Below the pieces are notes generated by a model, which saw nothing but the letters and a program-made list of their open reading frames with translations, was not told the DNA's origin and ran no database searches. This document shows positions 33,446-41,860 of a DNA stretch of 50,664 bases, piece after piece (within the stretch, counting starts at the first letter, position 1; each line of letters begins with the position of its first letter). This DNA comes from Xanthomonas arboricola (GTDB lineage Bacteria > Pseudomonadota > Gammaproteobacteria > Xanthomonadales > Xanthomonadaceae): the NCBI RefSeq assembly GCF_003353015.1, contig NZ_QREM01000009.1:801156-851819 (forward strand), in the 5' to 3' direction. The position numbers and the translations under genes were made by a program.

Positions 33446-34444
33446 GTGCCGAGTACTGGCTTTGACCCACATGCCGCGCCGCCGCAGCCTGCCGACACCC
33501 GCCCACGTGGTGGGATCGCAGCGCGCATCGGCAGCCTGCGTCGTTGGGTGGATTCGCAAACCGACGAACCGCTGGACGAAGCACGCGCTGACCGTATCGA
33601 CTGGCTGCGAGCCCTGCCCTTCATCGCACTGCACCTGGCCTGCCTGGCGGTGTTCTGGGTGGGTGCGTCCTGGTTCGCAGTCGGCACGGCAGTGGCCTTG
33701 TACGCGCTACGCATGTTCGCGCTGACCGGGTTCTATCACCGCTATTTCTCGCACCGCGCGTTCAAGACCTCGCGCGTGCTGCAGTTCGTGTTCGCAGCCA
33801 TCGGCGCTACCTGCGTGCAGCGCGGGCCGCTGTGGTGGGCCGCGCATCATCGCAACCATCATCGTCATACCGACACCGGCCGCGATCCGCATTCGCCGGC
33901 GCAGCACGGCTTCTGGTGGAGCCACACCGGCTGGTTCCTGACCCCGCGCAACTTCCGCACCGACTGGGAGGTCATTCCCGACCTGCGCCGCTTTGCCGAG
34001 CTGCGCTTTCTGGACCGCTTCGACATCGTGATGCCGGTGCTGCTGGCAACGGCGCTGTACCTGCTCGGCGAGTGGCTGGCGGTTGCCGCCCCAGGGTTGC
34101 AGACCGACGGTGCGCAGCTGCTGGTCTGGGGCTTTGTGATCTCCACCGTGGCGTTGTTCCATGCCACCTTCACCATCAACTCGCTGGCGCACCGCTTCGG
34201 CAGCCGGCGTTTCGACACCCGCGACGACAGCCGCAACAACTGGCTGCTGGCCCTGCTCACCTTCGGTGAAGGCTGGCACAACAATCACCATTTCTTCCCC
34301 GGCTCGGCGCGCCAGGGCCTGCGCTGGTGGGAGTACGACCTCACCTGGTACGGGCTCACCGCGATGTCGTGGGTGGGCCTGGTATGGGACCTCAAGCCGA
34401 TGCCGAAATCGCTCATCCAACGTGCCGAGCGGGTGAGCCGATGA
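33446..34444 (+). CDS. Acyl-CoA/lipid delta-9-type fatty acid desaturase
   Basis: A 332-residue membrane di-iron desaturase. The three histidine boxes are HRYFSH (98-103), HHRNHH (134-139) and HNNHH (278-282), in the stearoyl-CoA desaturase pattern, among four hydrophobic segments. It would introduce an oxygen-dependent cis double bond in acyl chains. GTG 33446 has GGAG at 33434; no in-frame ATG exists before the first conserved block. The stop overlaps the next ATG (ATGA at 34441), so it is the first gene of a seven-gene operon and may supply the unsaturated substrate for the methyltransferases. Confidence 0.93.
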   Translation: MPSTGFDPHAAPPQPADTRPRGGIAARIGSLRRWVDSQTDEPLDEARADRIDWLRALPFIALHLACLAVFWVGASWFAVGTAVALYALRMFALTGFYHRYFSHRAFKTSRVLQFVFAAIGATCVQRGPLWWAAHHRNHHRHTDTGRDPHSPAQHGFWWSHTGWFLTPRNFRTDWEVIPDLRRFAELRFLDRFDIVMPVLLATALYLLGEWLAVAAPGLQTDGAQLLVWGFVISTVALFHATFTINSLAHRFGSRRFDTRDDSRNNWLLALLTFGEGWHNNHHFFPGSARQGLRWWEYDLTWYGLTAMSWVGLVWDLKPMPKSLIQRAERVSR

Positions 34445-35691
34445 GCGAAGGCAGGATTGCCGTGGTCGGCAGCGGGATTGCCGGCCTGGGCGCGGCGTGG
34501 CTGTTGTCGCGCCGCTACGAAGTCACCTTGTTCGAGGCCGCCGATTACCTGGGCGGACATACGCACACCCACGACATCCAGCTGGACGGGCAACGCTACG
34601 CGGTGGACAGCGGCTTCATCGTGTTCAACCCGCAGCACTACCCGCTGCTCACGCGCATGTTCGCCGAGCTGGACGTGGCCGCGCAGCCGACCACGATGAG
34701 CTTTTCGGTGCACGATGCGCGCAGCGGGCTCGAATACAACGCCGGCAGCCTGGGCGGGCTGTTCTGCCAGCGCAGCAATCTGCTCAGCCCGCGCTTCTGG
34801 GGCATGCTGGCCGACCTGCGCCGCTTCTACCGGCAGGCACCGGCGGTGCTGCACAGCCAGGAGCGCTTCAGCACGCTGGGCGCGTATCTGCAGCGGCATG
34901 GGTATTCGGCCGCGTTTCGCGACCAGCACCTGGTGCCGATGGCCTCGGCGTTGTGGTCATCGCCCTCGCAGCGCATCCTCGAATTCCCGATGGGCCAGCT
35001 GATCGGCTTCATGGCCAATCACCACATGCTGCAGCTCAGCGGGCGTCCGCAGTGGCAGGTGGTGCGTGGCGGGTCCAACAACTACGTGCGTGCGCTGCGT
35101 CGCCGCTGGCAGGTGCTCGAACGCCTGTCCACGCCGGTGCAGGCGATCCGGCGCTTGCCCAACGGCGTGGTGCTCAGCTCCGCGTGCGGCCAGGAGCACT
35201 TCGACAACGTGGTGCTGGCCTGCCATGCCGACGATGCACTGGCCTTGCTCAGCGATGCCACGGCCGCCGAGCAGCAGATCCTGGGCGGCATCACCTACCA
35301 GGACAACGCAACCGTCCTGCACACCGACGCCAGCGTGCTGCCACGCGATCGCCGCGCCTGGGCGGCGTGGAATGCGCATGTCCCGGCCGACCCGCAGGCG
35401 CCGTGCACGGTGAGCTACTGGATGAACGCCCTGCAGTCGATCGACGCGCCGCAGCCGTTCATCGTCAGCCTCAATCGCGACCATGACATCGCCGCGGACA
35501 AGGTGCTGCGACGCATGCGCTACCGCCACCCGGTGCAGAACGCCGCTGCACTCGCCGCGCAGACGCGCAAGGCCGAGATCCAGGGCGTGCAGCACACCTG
35601 GTTTGCCGGTGCGGCATGGGGCTTCGGCTTCCACGAAGACGGCCTGCGCAGCGGCGTGGACGTGGCCCACGGCCTGGGAGTGGCCTGGTGA
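34441..35691 (+). CDS. FAD-dependent oxidoreductase (amine-oxidase-like, UfaD-like candidate)
   Basis: A 416-residue flavoprotein with the N-terminal dinucleotide-binding motif [13 protein letters not shown] (Gly10, 12, 15), the FAD ribose contact [14 protein letters not shown], and the C-terminal FAD motif [22 protein letters not shown](P)/FAD proteins of this type accompany DUF1365 and Cfa-like genes in many proteobacteria. In Rhodobacter sphaeroides one takes part in making methylated furan fatty acids by desaturating a methylated acyl chain. That role here is inference. It overlaps both neighbours by 1-4 bases. Confidence 0.85.
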   Translation: MSEGRIAVVGSGIAGLGAAWLLSRRYEVTLFEAADYLGGHTHTHDIQLDGQRYAVDSGFIVFNPQHYPLLTRMFAELDVAAQPTTMSFSVHDARSGLEYNAGSLGGLFCQRSNLLSPRFWGMLADLRRFYRQAPAVLHSQERFSTLGAYLQRHGYSAAFRDQHLVPMASALWSSPSQRILEFPMGQLIGFMANHHMLQLSGRPQWQVVRGGSNNYVRALRRRWQVLERLSTPVQAIRRLPNGVVLSSACGQEHFDNVVLACHADDALALLSDATAAEQQILGGITYQDNATVLHTDASVLPRDRRAWAAWNAHVPADPQAPCTVSYWMNALQSIDAPQPFIVSLNRDHDIAADKVLRRMRYRHPVQNAAALAAQTRKAEIQGVQHTWFAGAAWGFGFHEDGLRSGVDVAHGLGVAW

Positions 35692-36596
35692 TGCAGTTGC
35701 TGCGCGACGCCAGCCCCGATGCGGTGCCGCTGCCTCCCGGCGAGGACAGCGGTGCCGGCAGCGTGGCGGGCGCACTGCGCAGCGCGATCTACACCGGCTG
35801 GGTGCGGCACCGTCGGTTTGCGCCCAGGCCACTGGCGTTTCGCTACCGGCTGTTCCTGATGTATCTGGATCTGTCCGAGCTCGATGCGGTGTTTGCGCGG
35901 CGCTGGCTATGGTCGGTGGGCCGCGCCAATCTGGCGCAATTCCGGCGCAGCGATTATCTCGGCGATCCGGACGTTCCGCTGGACCAGGCCGTACGCGACT
36001 GCGTGCAGGCCCACACCGGCGAGCGTCCCGATGGCGCGATCCGCCTGCTCACGCATCTGCGCTACTTCGGCCATGTGTTCAATCCGGTCAGCTTCTACTA
36101 CTGCTTCGATCGCCACGGCGGCCTGCGCTGGATCGTTGCGGAAATCACCAATACGCCGTGGCAGCAGCGCCACGCCTACGTGCTGCCGGTCGCGCTGGCA
36201 CGCACCCATCGCGACCTGCATGCCTGGCGCTTCGACAAGCGCTTCCACGTCTCGCCCTTCATGGGCATGCAGCACCAGTACGACTGGCGCTTCAGCGTGC
36301 CCGAGGCGCAGTTGCGCGTGCACATGGATGTGCTGGATGCGCCTGGCGACCACGCGCCGGAGGCCAACGCTGATGCCGACGGCACGGGCAGCAACGGCGG
36401 CGCACGCCGCTTCGATGCCACCCTGGTCCTGCAGCGCCGGCCGATCAACGCGCGCACCCTGGCGCGCACGCTGCTGGCCTATCCCTTGATGACCGTGCAG
36501 GTGGTGCTGGCCATCCACTGGCAGGCCCTGCGCCTGTGGCTGCGCGGCAACCCGGTCCACGACCACCCTCATCCGCCTGTGCGAGAACCCCGATGA
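35691..36596 (+). CDS. DUF1365 family protein
   Basis: A 301-residue protein of unknown biochemistry. Family blocks are AIYTGWVRHRRFAPRPLAFRYRLFLMYLDL, IRLLTHLRYFGHVFNPVSFYYCFD and EITNTPWQQRHAYVLP, then FHVSPFMGMQHQYDWRF. The conserved His/Tyr/Asn cluster around YFGHVFNPVSFYYCF may form an active or binding site. DUF1365 proteins almost always sit between the FAD oxidoreductase and a Cfa-like gene, so a role in acyl-lipid modification is likely. A hydrophobic C-terminal stretch (LLAYPLMTVQVVLAIHW) suggests membrane contact. An Asp/Gly/Ala-rich insertion lies at about 222-240. Confidence 0.9.
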   Translation: MQLLRDASPDAVPLPPGEDSGAGSVAGALRSAIYTGWVRHRRFAPRPLAFRYRLFLMYLDLSELDAVFARRWLWSVGRANLAQFRRSDYLGDPDVPLDQAVRDCVQAHTGERPDGAIRLLTHLRYFGHVFNPVSFYYCFDRHGGLRWIVAEITNTPWQQRHAYVLPVALARTHRDLHAWRFDKRFHVSPFMGMQHQYDWRFSVPEAQLRVHMDVLDAPGDHAPEANADADGTGSNGGARRFDATLVLQRRPINARTLARTLLAYPLMTVQVVLAIHWQALRLWLRGNPVHDHPHPPVREPR

Positions 36597-37876
36597 ACGC
36601 CACGTCCCTGCCCGACACCGCTGCGCCGCGCGCAGCTTCCTGGACGGATCGCCTGTTGCGCAGGCGCCTGCTGGCCACGCTCGGCGAGCTGCGCGACGGG
36701 CAGTTGCAGCTGCACGAAGCCGATGGCGTCACCGTCCTCGGCAACGCCACCGGTGCGGACGCGCTGCAGATGCAGTTGCGCGTCATCGACCCCGGGTTCT
36801 ACCGCCAGGCCGCGCTCAACGGCAGCGTCGGTGCCGGCGAGTCGTACATGGACGGGCAGTGGCACTGCGACGACCTGGTCGCATTGATGCGCCTGCTGCT
36901 GCGCAATCGCGACCGCCTGGATGCGATGGAAACCGGCACCGCGCGGCTGGGCGGCTGGGCGATGCGCAGCCTGCATGCGTTCGCACGCAATACCCGCAGC
37001 GGCAGCCGGCGCAACATCGCCGCGCACTACGACCTGGGCAACCCGCTGTTCCGCCTGTTTCTCGACGAGAACCTGATGTATTCCTCGGCGATCTTCGTCG
37101 ATGGCGAGGAAGCGCAAGGCGAGGCGGCCCTGGAGCGCGCCGCCACGCGCAAGCTCGAACGCATCTGCCAGAAACTGCAGCTCGGCCCGCAGCACCATGT
37201 GGTGGAAATCGGCACCGGCTGGGGCGGCTTCGCGCTGCACGCCGCGCGCGAACATGGCTGTCGCGTCACTACCACCACCATCTCGCGCGAGCAGTTCGAA
37301 CTGGCCACCCAGCGCATCGCCGCCGCCGGCCTGAGCGACCGGGTCACGGTATTGTTGCGCGACTATCGCGATCTGGACGGCCGCTACGACCGGGTGGTGT
37401 CGATCGAGATGATCGAGGCCATCGGCCATCAGTATCTGGACACCTATTTCGCCAAGGTCGGCAGCCTGCTGGCCGACGACGGCCAGGCGCTGATCCAGGC
37501 CATCACCATCGAGGACCATCGCTATGCGCAGGCATTGCGCTCGGTGGACTTCATCAAGCGGCATATCTTTCCCGGCAGCTTCATTCCCTCGGTGGCGGCG
37601 ATGACCGGCGCGATCGCACGCGCCAGCGACCTGCGCCTGTTCAATCTGGAAGACATCGGGCCGAGCTATGCGTTGACGCTGCGCGCCTGGCGGCAGCGCT
37701 TCATGGCGCAGCTGCCGCAGGTGCGCGCGCTCGGCTACGACGAGCGCTTCATCCGCATGTGGGAGTTCTACCTGGCTTATTGCGAAGCCGGCTTCCTGGA
37801 GCGCTCGATCGGCGATGTGCATCTATGGCTGAGCAAGCCGGGCGCACGTCCACCGCAGTTCGTGCCCGGGCTTTGA
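36593..37876 (+). CDS. Cfa-like lipid methyltransferase 1 (cyclopropane-synthase family)
   Basis: A 427-residue SAM-dependent enzyme of the cyclopropane-fatty-acyl-phospholipid synthase family. Motif I is VEIGTGWGG (204-212). NIAAHYDLGNPLFRLFLDENLMYSS is the substrate-side block. The bicarbonate-site cysteine of E. coli Cfa (Cys139, YSCAYW) is Ser165 here (YSSAIF), and the E. coli His266 position seems to be Gln (LIQAIT). The Glu of IEMIEAIGH and the Tyr of SYALTLRAW are kept. It therefore methylates acyl double bonds but may make methyl-branched, methylene or furan-precursor products instead of a cyclopropane. ATGA overlap joins it to the DUF1365 gene. Confidence 0.88.
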   Translation: MNATSLPDTAAPRAASWTDRLLRRRLLATLGELRDGQLQLHEADGVTVLGNATGADALQMQLRVIDPGFYRQAALNGSVGAGESYMDGQWHCDDLVALMRLLLRNRDRLDAMETGTARLGGWAMRSLHAFARNTRSGSRRNIAAHYDLGNPLFRLFLDENLMYSSAIFVDGEEAQGEAALERAATRKLERICQKLQLGPQHHVVEIGTGWGGFALHAAREHGCRVTTTTISREQFELATQRIAAAGLSDRVTVLLRDYRDLDGRYDRVVSIEMIEAIGHQYLDTYFAKVGSLLADDGQALIQAITIEDHRYAQALRSVDFIKRHIFPGSFIPSVAAMTGAIARASDLRLFNLEDIGPSYALTLRAWRQRFMAQLPQVRALGYDERFIRMWEFYLAYCEAGFLERSIGDVHLWLSKPGARPPQFVPGL

Positions 37877-37884
37877 ACTGGCGC

Positions 37885-38430
37885 ATGCAGCAGCTCGGCA
37901 ACTACCTGGGCCTGCAGGTGCTGTGGCTGGTGGCCGTCAGCACGGCCACGCAGGCGCGCATCTGGCCCACCCTGCTGGTGCTGGGGCTGTTTGCGCTGTA
38001 TCAGCTGTGGCCGTCGCGGCGTGCGCCGGGCGATCTGCAACTGCTGGTCGCCGCGCTGTCGCTGGGCCTGCTGCTGGACACCACGCTGGCCGCCGCTGGC
38101 TGGGTGCGTTATGCCGCGCCGTGGCCGGGCACGTTGCTGGCGCCGGCCTGGATCCTGGCGTTGTGGCTGGGCTTTGCGCTCACGCTCAATCATTCGCTGG
38201 CCTCGGTGATGCAGCGCCCGTGGCTGGCGGTGCTGCTGGGCGCACTCTTCGGGCCGTTTTCGTACTGGTTGGCGCAACGCAGCTGGCAGGCGGTGGAATT
38301 CCAGCCACCGCAACTGCACGCGGTGATCGCGGTCGGCACCGGCTGGGGCGTGGCCTGCGCCCTGTTGTCGCTGTATGCACGCCGCCTTGCGCGACCATTG
38401 CCCGAACATCCGAGGGGAGAACTGCAATGA
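37885..38430 (+). CDS. DUF2878 family membrane protein
   Basis: A 181-residue inner-membrane protein with about five hydrophobic segments (LQVLWLVAVSTA, WPTLLVLGLFALYQLWP, LLVAALSLGLLLDTTLAAAGWV, LAPAWILALWLGFALTLNHSL, and the VIAVGTGWGVACALLSLYA end). WLGFALTLNHSL and LGALFGPFSYW are typical DUF2878 blocks. The function is unknown. It starts 8 bases after the methyltransferase stop; TTG 37873, overlapping that stop as TTGA, is an alternative start. Its stop overlaps the next ATG. Constant company with Cfa-like and DUF1295 genes suggests a part in the same lipid pathway. Confidence 0.85.
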   Translation: MQQLGNYLGLQVLWLVAVSTATQARIWPTLLVLGLFALYQLWPSRRAPGDLQLLVAALSLGLLLDTTLAAAGWVRYAAPWPGTLLAPAWILALWLGFALTLNHSLASVMQRPWLAVLLGALFGPFSYWLAQRSWQAVEFQPPQLHAVIAVGTGWGVACALLSLYARRLARPLPEHPRGELQ

Positions 38431-39209
38431 ATGCCTGGCCGCTGCTGCATGTGGGCGTGTTTGCGAGCGTGGTGATGGTGATCGGCTGGCTGTGGCAACG
38501 CCGCAGCGGCAATGCCGGCCCGGTCGATGTGCTGTGGGCTGCGTGCCTGGCCGTGGCTGCGCCGTACTGCGCGTGGATGTCCGATGGCGCGCTGCTGCCG
38601 CGCGTGCTGGTCGCCGTGCTCGGCGGTGTCTGGGGCGCGCGCCTGGCATGGCATCTGGGCGTGCGCGTGTTCGGCGACCCGCACGAGGATGGCCGTTATC
38701 GCGCCTTGCGCGAGCACTGGAACGGCGACCAACGCAAGTTCCTGGGCTTTTTCCTGGCGCAGGCGGTGGTCGTGGTGCTGTTCTCGGTGCCGTTTCTGGC
38801 CGCCGCCAGCAATCCGGCGCCGGCCTGGAGCGTGTGGAGCACGCTGGCCGTTGCAGTGTGGTTGATCGCGGTCGGCGGCGAAGCCCTGGCCGACCGGCAG
38901 CTGTCCGCGCACAAGGCCGACCCGGCCAACCGCGGCGTCACCTGCCGCAGCGGCTTGTGGCGGTATTCGCGCCATCCCAATTACTTCTTCGAGTTCGTGC
39001 ACTGGTTCGCCTACCTGGCGCTGGCCGTCGGTGCCGGGCCATGGCCGATCGCACTGGCGGCGCTGGGGCCGGTGGTGATGTTCGTGTTCCTGTATCGCTT
39101 CACCGGCATTCCCTACACCGAGCAGCAGGCGCTGCGCTCGCGTGGTGAGGACTATGCGCAGTACCAGCGCAGCACCAGCGCGTTTTTTCCGCTTCCCCCT
39201 TCGTCCTGA
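38427..39209 (+). CDS. DUF1295 family membrane protein (steroid 5-alpha-reductase-like)
   Basis: A 260-residue polytopic membrane protein. The C-terminal CRSGLWRYSRHPNYFFEFVHWFAYL and GIPYTEQQALRSRGEDYAQYQRSTSAFFP match DUF1295, related to steroid 5-alpha-reductases and isoprenylcysteine methyltransferases that bind NADPH or SAM in the membrane. Here it could reduce a double bond in a modified acyl chain; that is inference. A good Shine-Dalgarno (GAGGGGAG at 38412-38419) precedes ATG 38427, which overlaps the DUF2878 stop. The second Cfa-like gene begins 17 bases after its stop. Confidence 0.9.
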   Translation: MNAWPLLHVGVFASVVMVIGWLWQRRSGNAGPVDVLWAACLAVAAPYCAWMSDGALLPRVLVAVLGGVWGARLAWHLGVRVFGDPHEDGRYRALREHWNGDQRKFLGFFLAQAVVVVLFSVPFLAAASNPAPAWSVWSTLAVAVWLIAVGGEALADRQLSAHKADPANRGVTCRSGLWRYSRHPNYFFEFVHWFAYLALAVGAGPWPIALAALGPVVMFVFLYRFTGIPYTEQQALRSRGEDYAQYQRSTSAFFPLPPSS

Positions 39210-39226
39210 GTTGCCTGGAGAGTCGT

Positions 39227-40297
39227 ATGTCCACCGTCACCGTTCCGCCCTCCTCGCTGCCGGAAGAATCCTTCGCCACCCGGCTGGCCGAATCCGGCGC
39301 GCTCCCCGACGCCGCATTGCGTCACGGCATCCGCCGGCTGTGCGCGCAGCGCCTGCGCGACGAGCGCACCGGCGGCGCCGATGCCAGCGGCGAGCGCCAA
39401 CGTGCCTTCATCGACAGCCTGCGCGCCAGCGCCATCGCGATCGAGACCGATGCCGCCAACCGCCAGCACTACGAGTTGCCGCCGCAGTTCTTCACCCTGT
39501 GCCTGGGCCGCCGGCTCAAGTACAGCAGCTGCTACTGGGACGCCACCACGCCGGATCTGGATGCGGCCGAAGAGCGCATGCTGGCGCTGTACGGTGAGCG
39601 CGCCGAACTGGCCGATGGCCAGCGCATCCTGGAGCTGGGCTGCGGCTGGGGCTCGCTGACCTTGTGGATGGCCGAGCGCTATCCCGGCGCCAGCATCACC
39701 GCGGTGTCCAACTCGCGTCCGCAGCGCGCGCACATCCTGGAGCAGTGCCGGGTGCGTGGCTTGAGCAACGTGCAGGTCATCACCGCCGACGTCAACGCGC
39801 TGGCGCTGCCGCCGGGCACCTTCGACCGCGTGGTGTCGGTGGAGATGTTCGAGCACATGCGCAACTACCGCGAGCTGCTGGCGCGCGTCGGCAGCTGGCT
39901 GGCACCGGGCGGCAAGCTGTTCGTGCATATCTTCTGCCATCGCGACCTGGCCTACCCGTTCGAGGTGGCCGGCGAGGACAACTGGATGGGGCGGCATTTC
40001 TTCACCGGCGGGCTGATGCCGGCGGCCGACACCTTGCTGCATTTCCAGCAGGACGTGGTGATCGAACAGCGCTGGGTGCTGTCGGGCGAGCATTACGAAA
40101 AAACCGCCAACGCCTGGCTGGAAAACCAGGACCGCCATCGCGCGCAGATCATGCCGCTGCTGAAGCAGACCTACGGCGACGATGCCCAGCGCTGGTGGCA
40201 GCGCTGGCGGATGTTCTGGCTGGCCTGCGCCGAGTTGTTCGGTTATGACCAGGGCCGCGAATGGGGCGTGGCGCATTACCGCTTCGTCAAACGCTGA
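39227..40297 (+). CDS. Cfa-like methyltransferase 2 (coclaurine N-methyltransferase-type branch)
   Basis: A 356-residue SAM enzyme of the cyclopropane synthase superfamily, distinct from the upstream copy. Motif I is LELGCGWGS (135-143), after HYELPPQFFTLCLGRRLKYSSCYW. The E. coli Cys139 position is Ser101, with a Cys one residue later. The His in LFVHIFCH, the Glu of VEMFEHM and the Tyr of HYEKTANAW are kept. RLKYSSCYW and the C-terminal WWQRWRMFWLACAELFGYDQGREWGVAHYRF resemble the branch that includes plant coclaurine N-methyltransferases. In this setting a lipid substrate is likelier than an alkaloid. It is the last gene of the operon. Confidence 0.86.
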   Translation: MSTVTVPPSSLPEESFATRLAESGALPDAALRHGIRRLCAQRLRDERTGGADASGERQRAFIDSLRASAIAIETDAANRQHYELPPQFFTLCLGRRLKYSSCYWDATTPDLDAAEERMLALYGERAELADGQRILELGCGWGSLTLWMAERYPGASITAVSNSRPQRAHILEQCRVRGLSNVQVITADVNALALPPGTFDRVVSVEMFEHMRNYRELLARVGSWLAPGGKLFVHIFCHRDLAYPFEVAGEDNWMGRHFFTGGLMPAADTLLHFQQDVVIEQRWVLSGEHYEKTANAWLENQDRHRAQIMPLLKQTYGDDAQRWWQRWRMFWLACAELFGYDQGREWGVAHYRFVKR

Positions 40298-40533
40298 TTG
40301 CGCACGCGCGCGCGTCGACACGACGAGGCGGCCCGCATGAGTGGAGTTCGACATGTCGGCGTTCCACTCGGTGGTGCGCCGACAGGCGCGCTGGCGATCC
40401 TGCCAAGTCGACCTGCGATCGGCTGTCGCCGCTGTCTTTCAGACAACGCCGCGCCGCTTGTCCGAGCGCCCGCGCGCAGATGACACGGCGTCGGCGCGCG
40501 CGATCGAGTCGCGACCCGCGCGCCGCCCTGTCA

Positions 40534-40881
40534 TCAGCTCGCCGCAGCGGTGATCACGATTTCCACCTTCCATTCCGGCCGCGCCAGTTTGGCCTCGACC
40601 GTGGCGCGCGCAGGAGTGAAACCGTGCGGTACCCATTCGTCCCAGGCCGCGTTCATGCCGTCGAAGTCGGCGATGTCGGCCAGGAAGATTTCCGCACGCA
40701 GGATCTTGGTCTTGTCGCTGGCCGCCTGCGCGAGCAGCTTGTCGATCTCGCCCAGCACCTGGCGGGTCTGCCCGGTGATGTCTTCGCTGGTGTCTTCGGC
40801 AACCTGCCCGGCCAGGTAGCACACGCCGCCATGGACGGTCATTTCCGACATCCGCGGACCCGTTTCGAATCGCTGCAACAT
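40534..40881 (-). CDS. RidA family protein
   Basis: A 115-residue YjgF/YER057c/UK114 fold protein. RidA proteins hydrolyse reactive enamine/imine intermediates; this one belongs to a divergent subgroup, so its exact role is uncertain. Typical blocks are VCYLAGQVAEDTSEDITGQTRQVLGEIDKLL and FTPARATVEAKLARPEWKVEIVITA, with the substrate-carboxylate Arg in PARATVEA. ATG 40881 has an ideal AGGAAG six bases upstream; longer in-frame starts lie within the DUF998 gene's end. It follows that gene by 10 bases on the same strand. Confidence 0.92.
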   Translation of the reverse strand: MLQRFETGPRMSEMTVHGGVCYLAGQVAEDTSEDITGQTRQVLGEIDKLLAQAASDKTKILRAEIFLADIADFDGMNAAWDEWVPHGFTPARATVEAKLARPEWKVEIVITAAAS

Positions 40882-40891
40882 TTCAGACTTC

Positions 40892-41605
40892 CTACGGTTG
40901 GTTGACCCGGGCATTGTCCCGCGAATGCGGCAAACGTGCAGCCCCGCTGTGCAGGTGCCGTACCAGCCATGCCCCCACCCGCACCATCCAGGCCACGATC
41001 AACACGATGGCGCTCTTCTGGCTGATGCCCGGCGGCGCGCTGGTGACGGTGACATGGAACAGCAACACCGCAAATGCGCTCAGCCCCAGGCCGAATGCGG
41101 TGGCGAAATGGCCACGCCACACCCGGTCGCGGCGGAAGTACCAGGACTGCAGCAACACCGCTGCGATCACGCACAGGAACGTCATGTCGGCCGAGAGCAG
41201 ATGCACCAGCATGGCGGCATCGGGCGCCAGCTCCGGCATCCAGCTATCGCCGATCGACACCATGCTCAGGCCCAGCGCCGCGCTCCAGAACAGCCCCACC
41301 ACCGTGCGGCTGCGCGCGGGCGGCGCAAGTGCTGCCTGCAGGCCCAGCGCCATCCACGCCATCGCGGCGGCCAGCACGCAGTAGGCCGTGCGCAACAGCA
41401 GGCCGTAGTCGCCGTGCAGATATGCGCTCAGCTGTGCGTCGATCCAGTCCAGATCCCCGCGCAACCCCTGCAGCAGCACGATCAAGGCGAGGAACGCCAG
41501 GCCCGTGCAGATGGCGGCTACGCCAGCCTGCCCGGCCCAGCGCGGCGGGCACGACCATCCCGGCGGTAGCGCGTCGCCACGGTGGCGCCGATCGTCCCTC
41601 AACAT
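40892..41605 (-). CDS. DUF998 family membrane protein
   Basis: A 237-residue protein with about six hydrophobic helices: VAAICTGLAFLALIVLLQGL, LLLRTAYCVLAAAMAWMALGLQAAL, TVVGLFWSAALGLSMVSIGD, AMLVHLLSADMTFLCVIAAVLLQSWYF, FATAFGLGLSAFAVLLFHVTV and IVLIVAWMVRVGAWLVRHL. The pattern and length fit DUF998, whose function is unknown. An Arg/Asp-rich cytoplasmic N-terminus precedes helix 1. ATG 41605 is the best start, with AGAGACAGG just upstream. It is divergent from mprF across 255 bases and probably cotranscribed with the RidA gene. Confidence 0.78.
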   Translation of the reverse strand: MLRDDRRHRGDALPPGWSCPPRWAGQAGVAAICTGLAFLALIVLLQGLRGDLDWIDAQLSAYLHGDYGLLLRTAYCVLAAAMAWMALGLQAALAPPARSRTVVGLFWSAALGLSMVSIGDSWMPELAPDAAMLVHLLSADMTFLCVIAAVLLQSWYFRRDRVWRGHFATAFGLGLSAFAVLLFHVTVTSAPPGISQKSAIVLIVAWMVRVGAWLVRHLHSGAARLPHSRDNARVNQP

Positions 41606-41860
41606 CCTGTCTCTGTTGCAACGGGCATCATGTCCATGTCGGTCTCCTGCGGCACGGTGGCACGGCGATGCCCTATGATGCGCGCGGCCGTCCTGAGCCG
41701 ACACCGGTCGGCGCGAACCAACCCTGCGTTCACCTCATTCGGCATCCAAGCGATCACCCTGCATGTACCTCGACACCGACCGGCCCATGCAGACCAACCG
41801 CCCGCGCGGCATCCCCCGTGCATGCGCCCTTCTTCCCCTCCAGCAGATCCCGCGTTCCCC

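Noticed and set aside
39227..40297. Alkaloid N-methyltransferase function for the second Cfa-like gene
   Set aside because: Similarity to the coclaurine N-methyltransferase branch reflects superfamily ancestry. The operon is about lipids and no alkaloid pathway is present.
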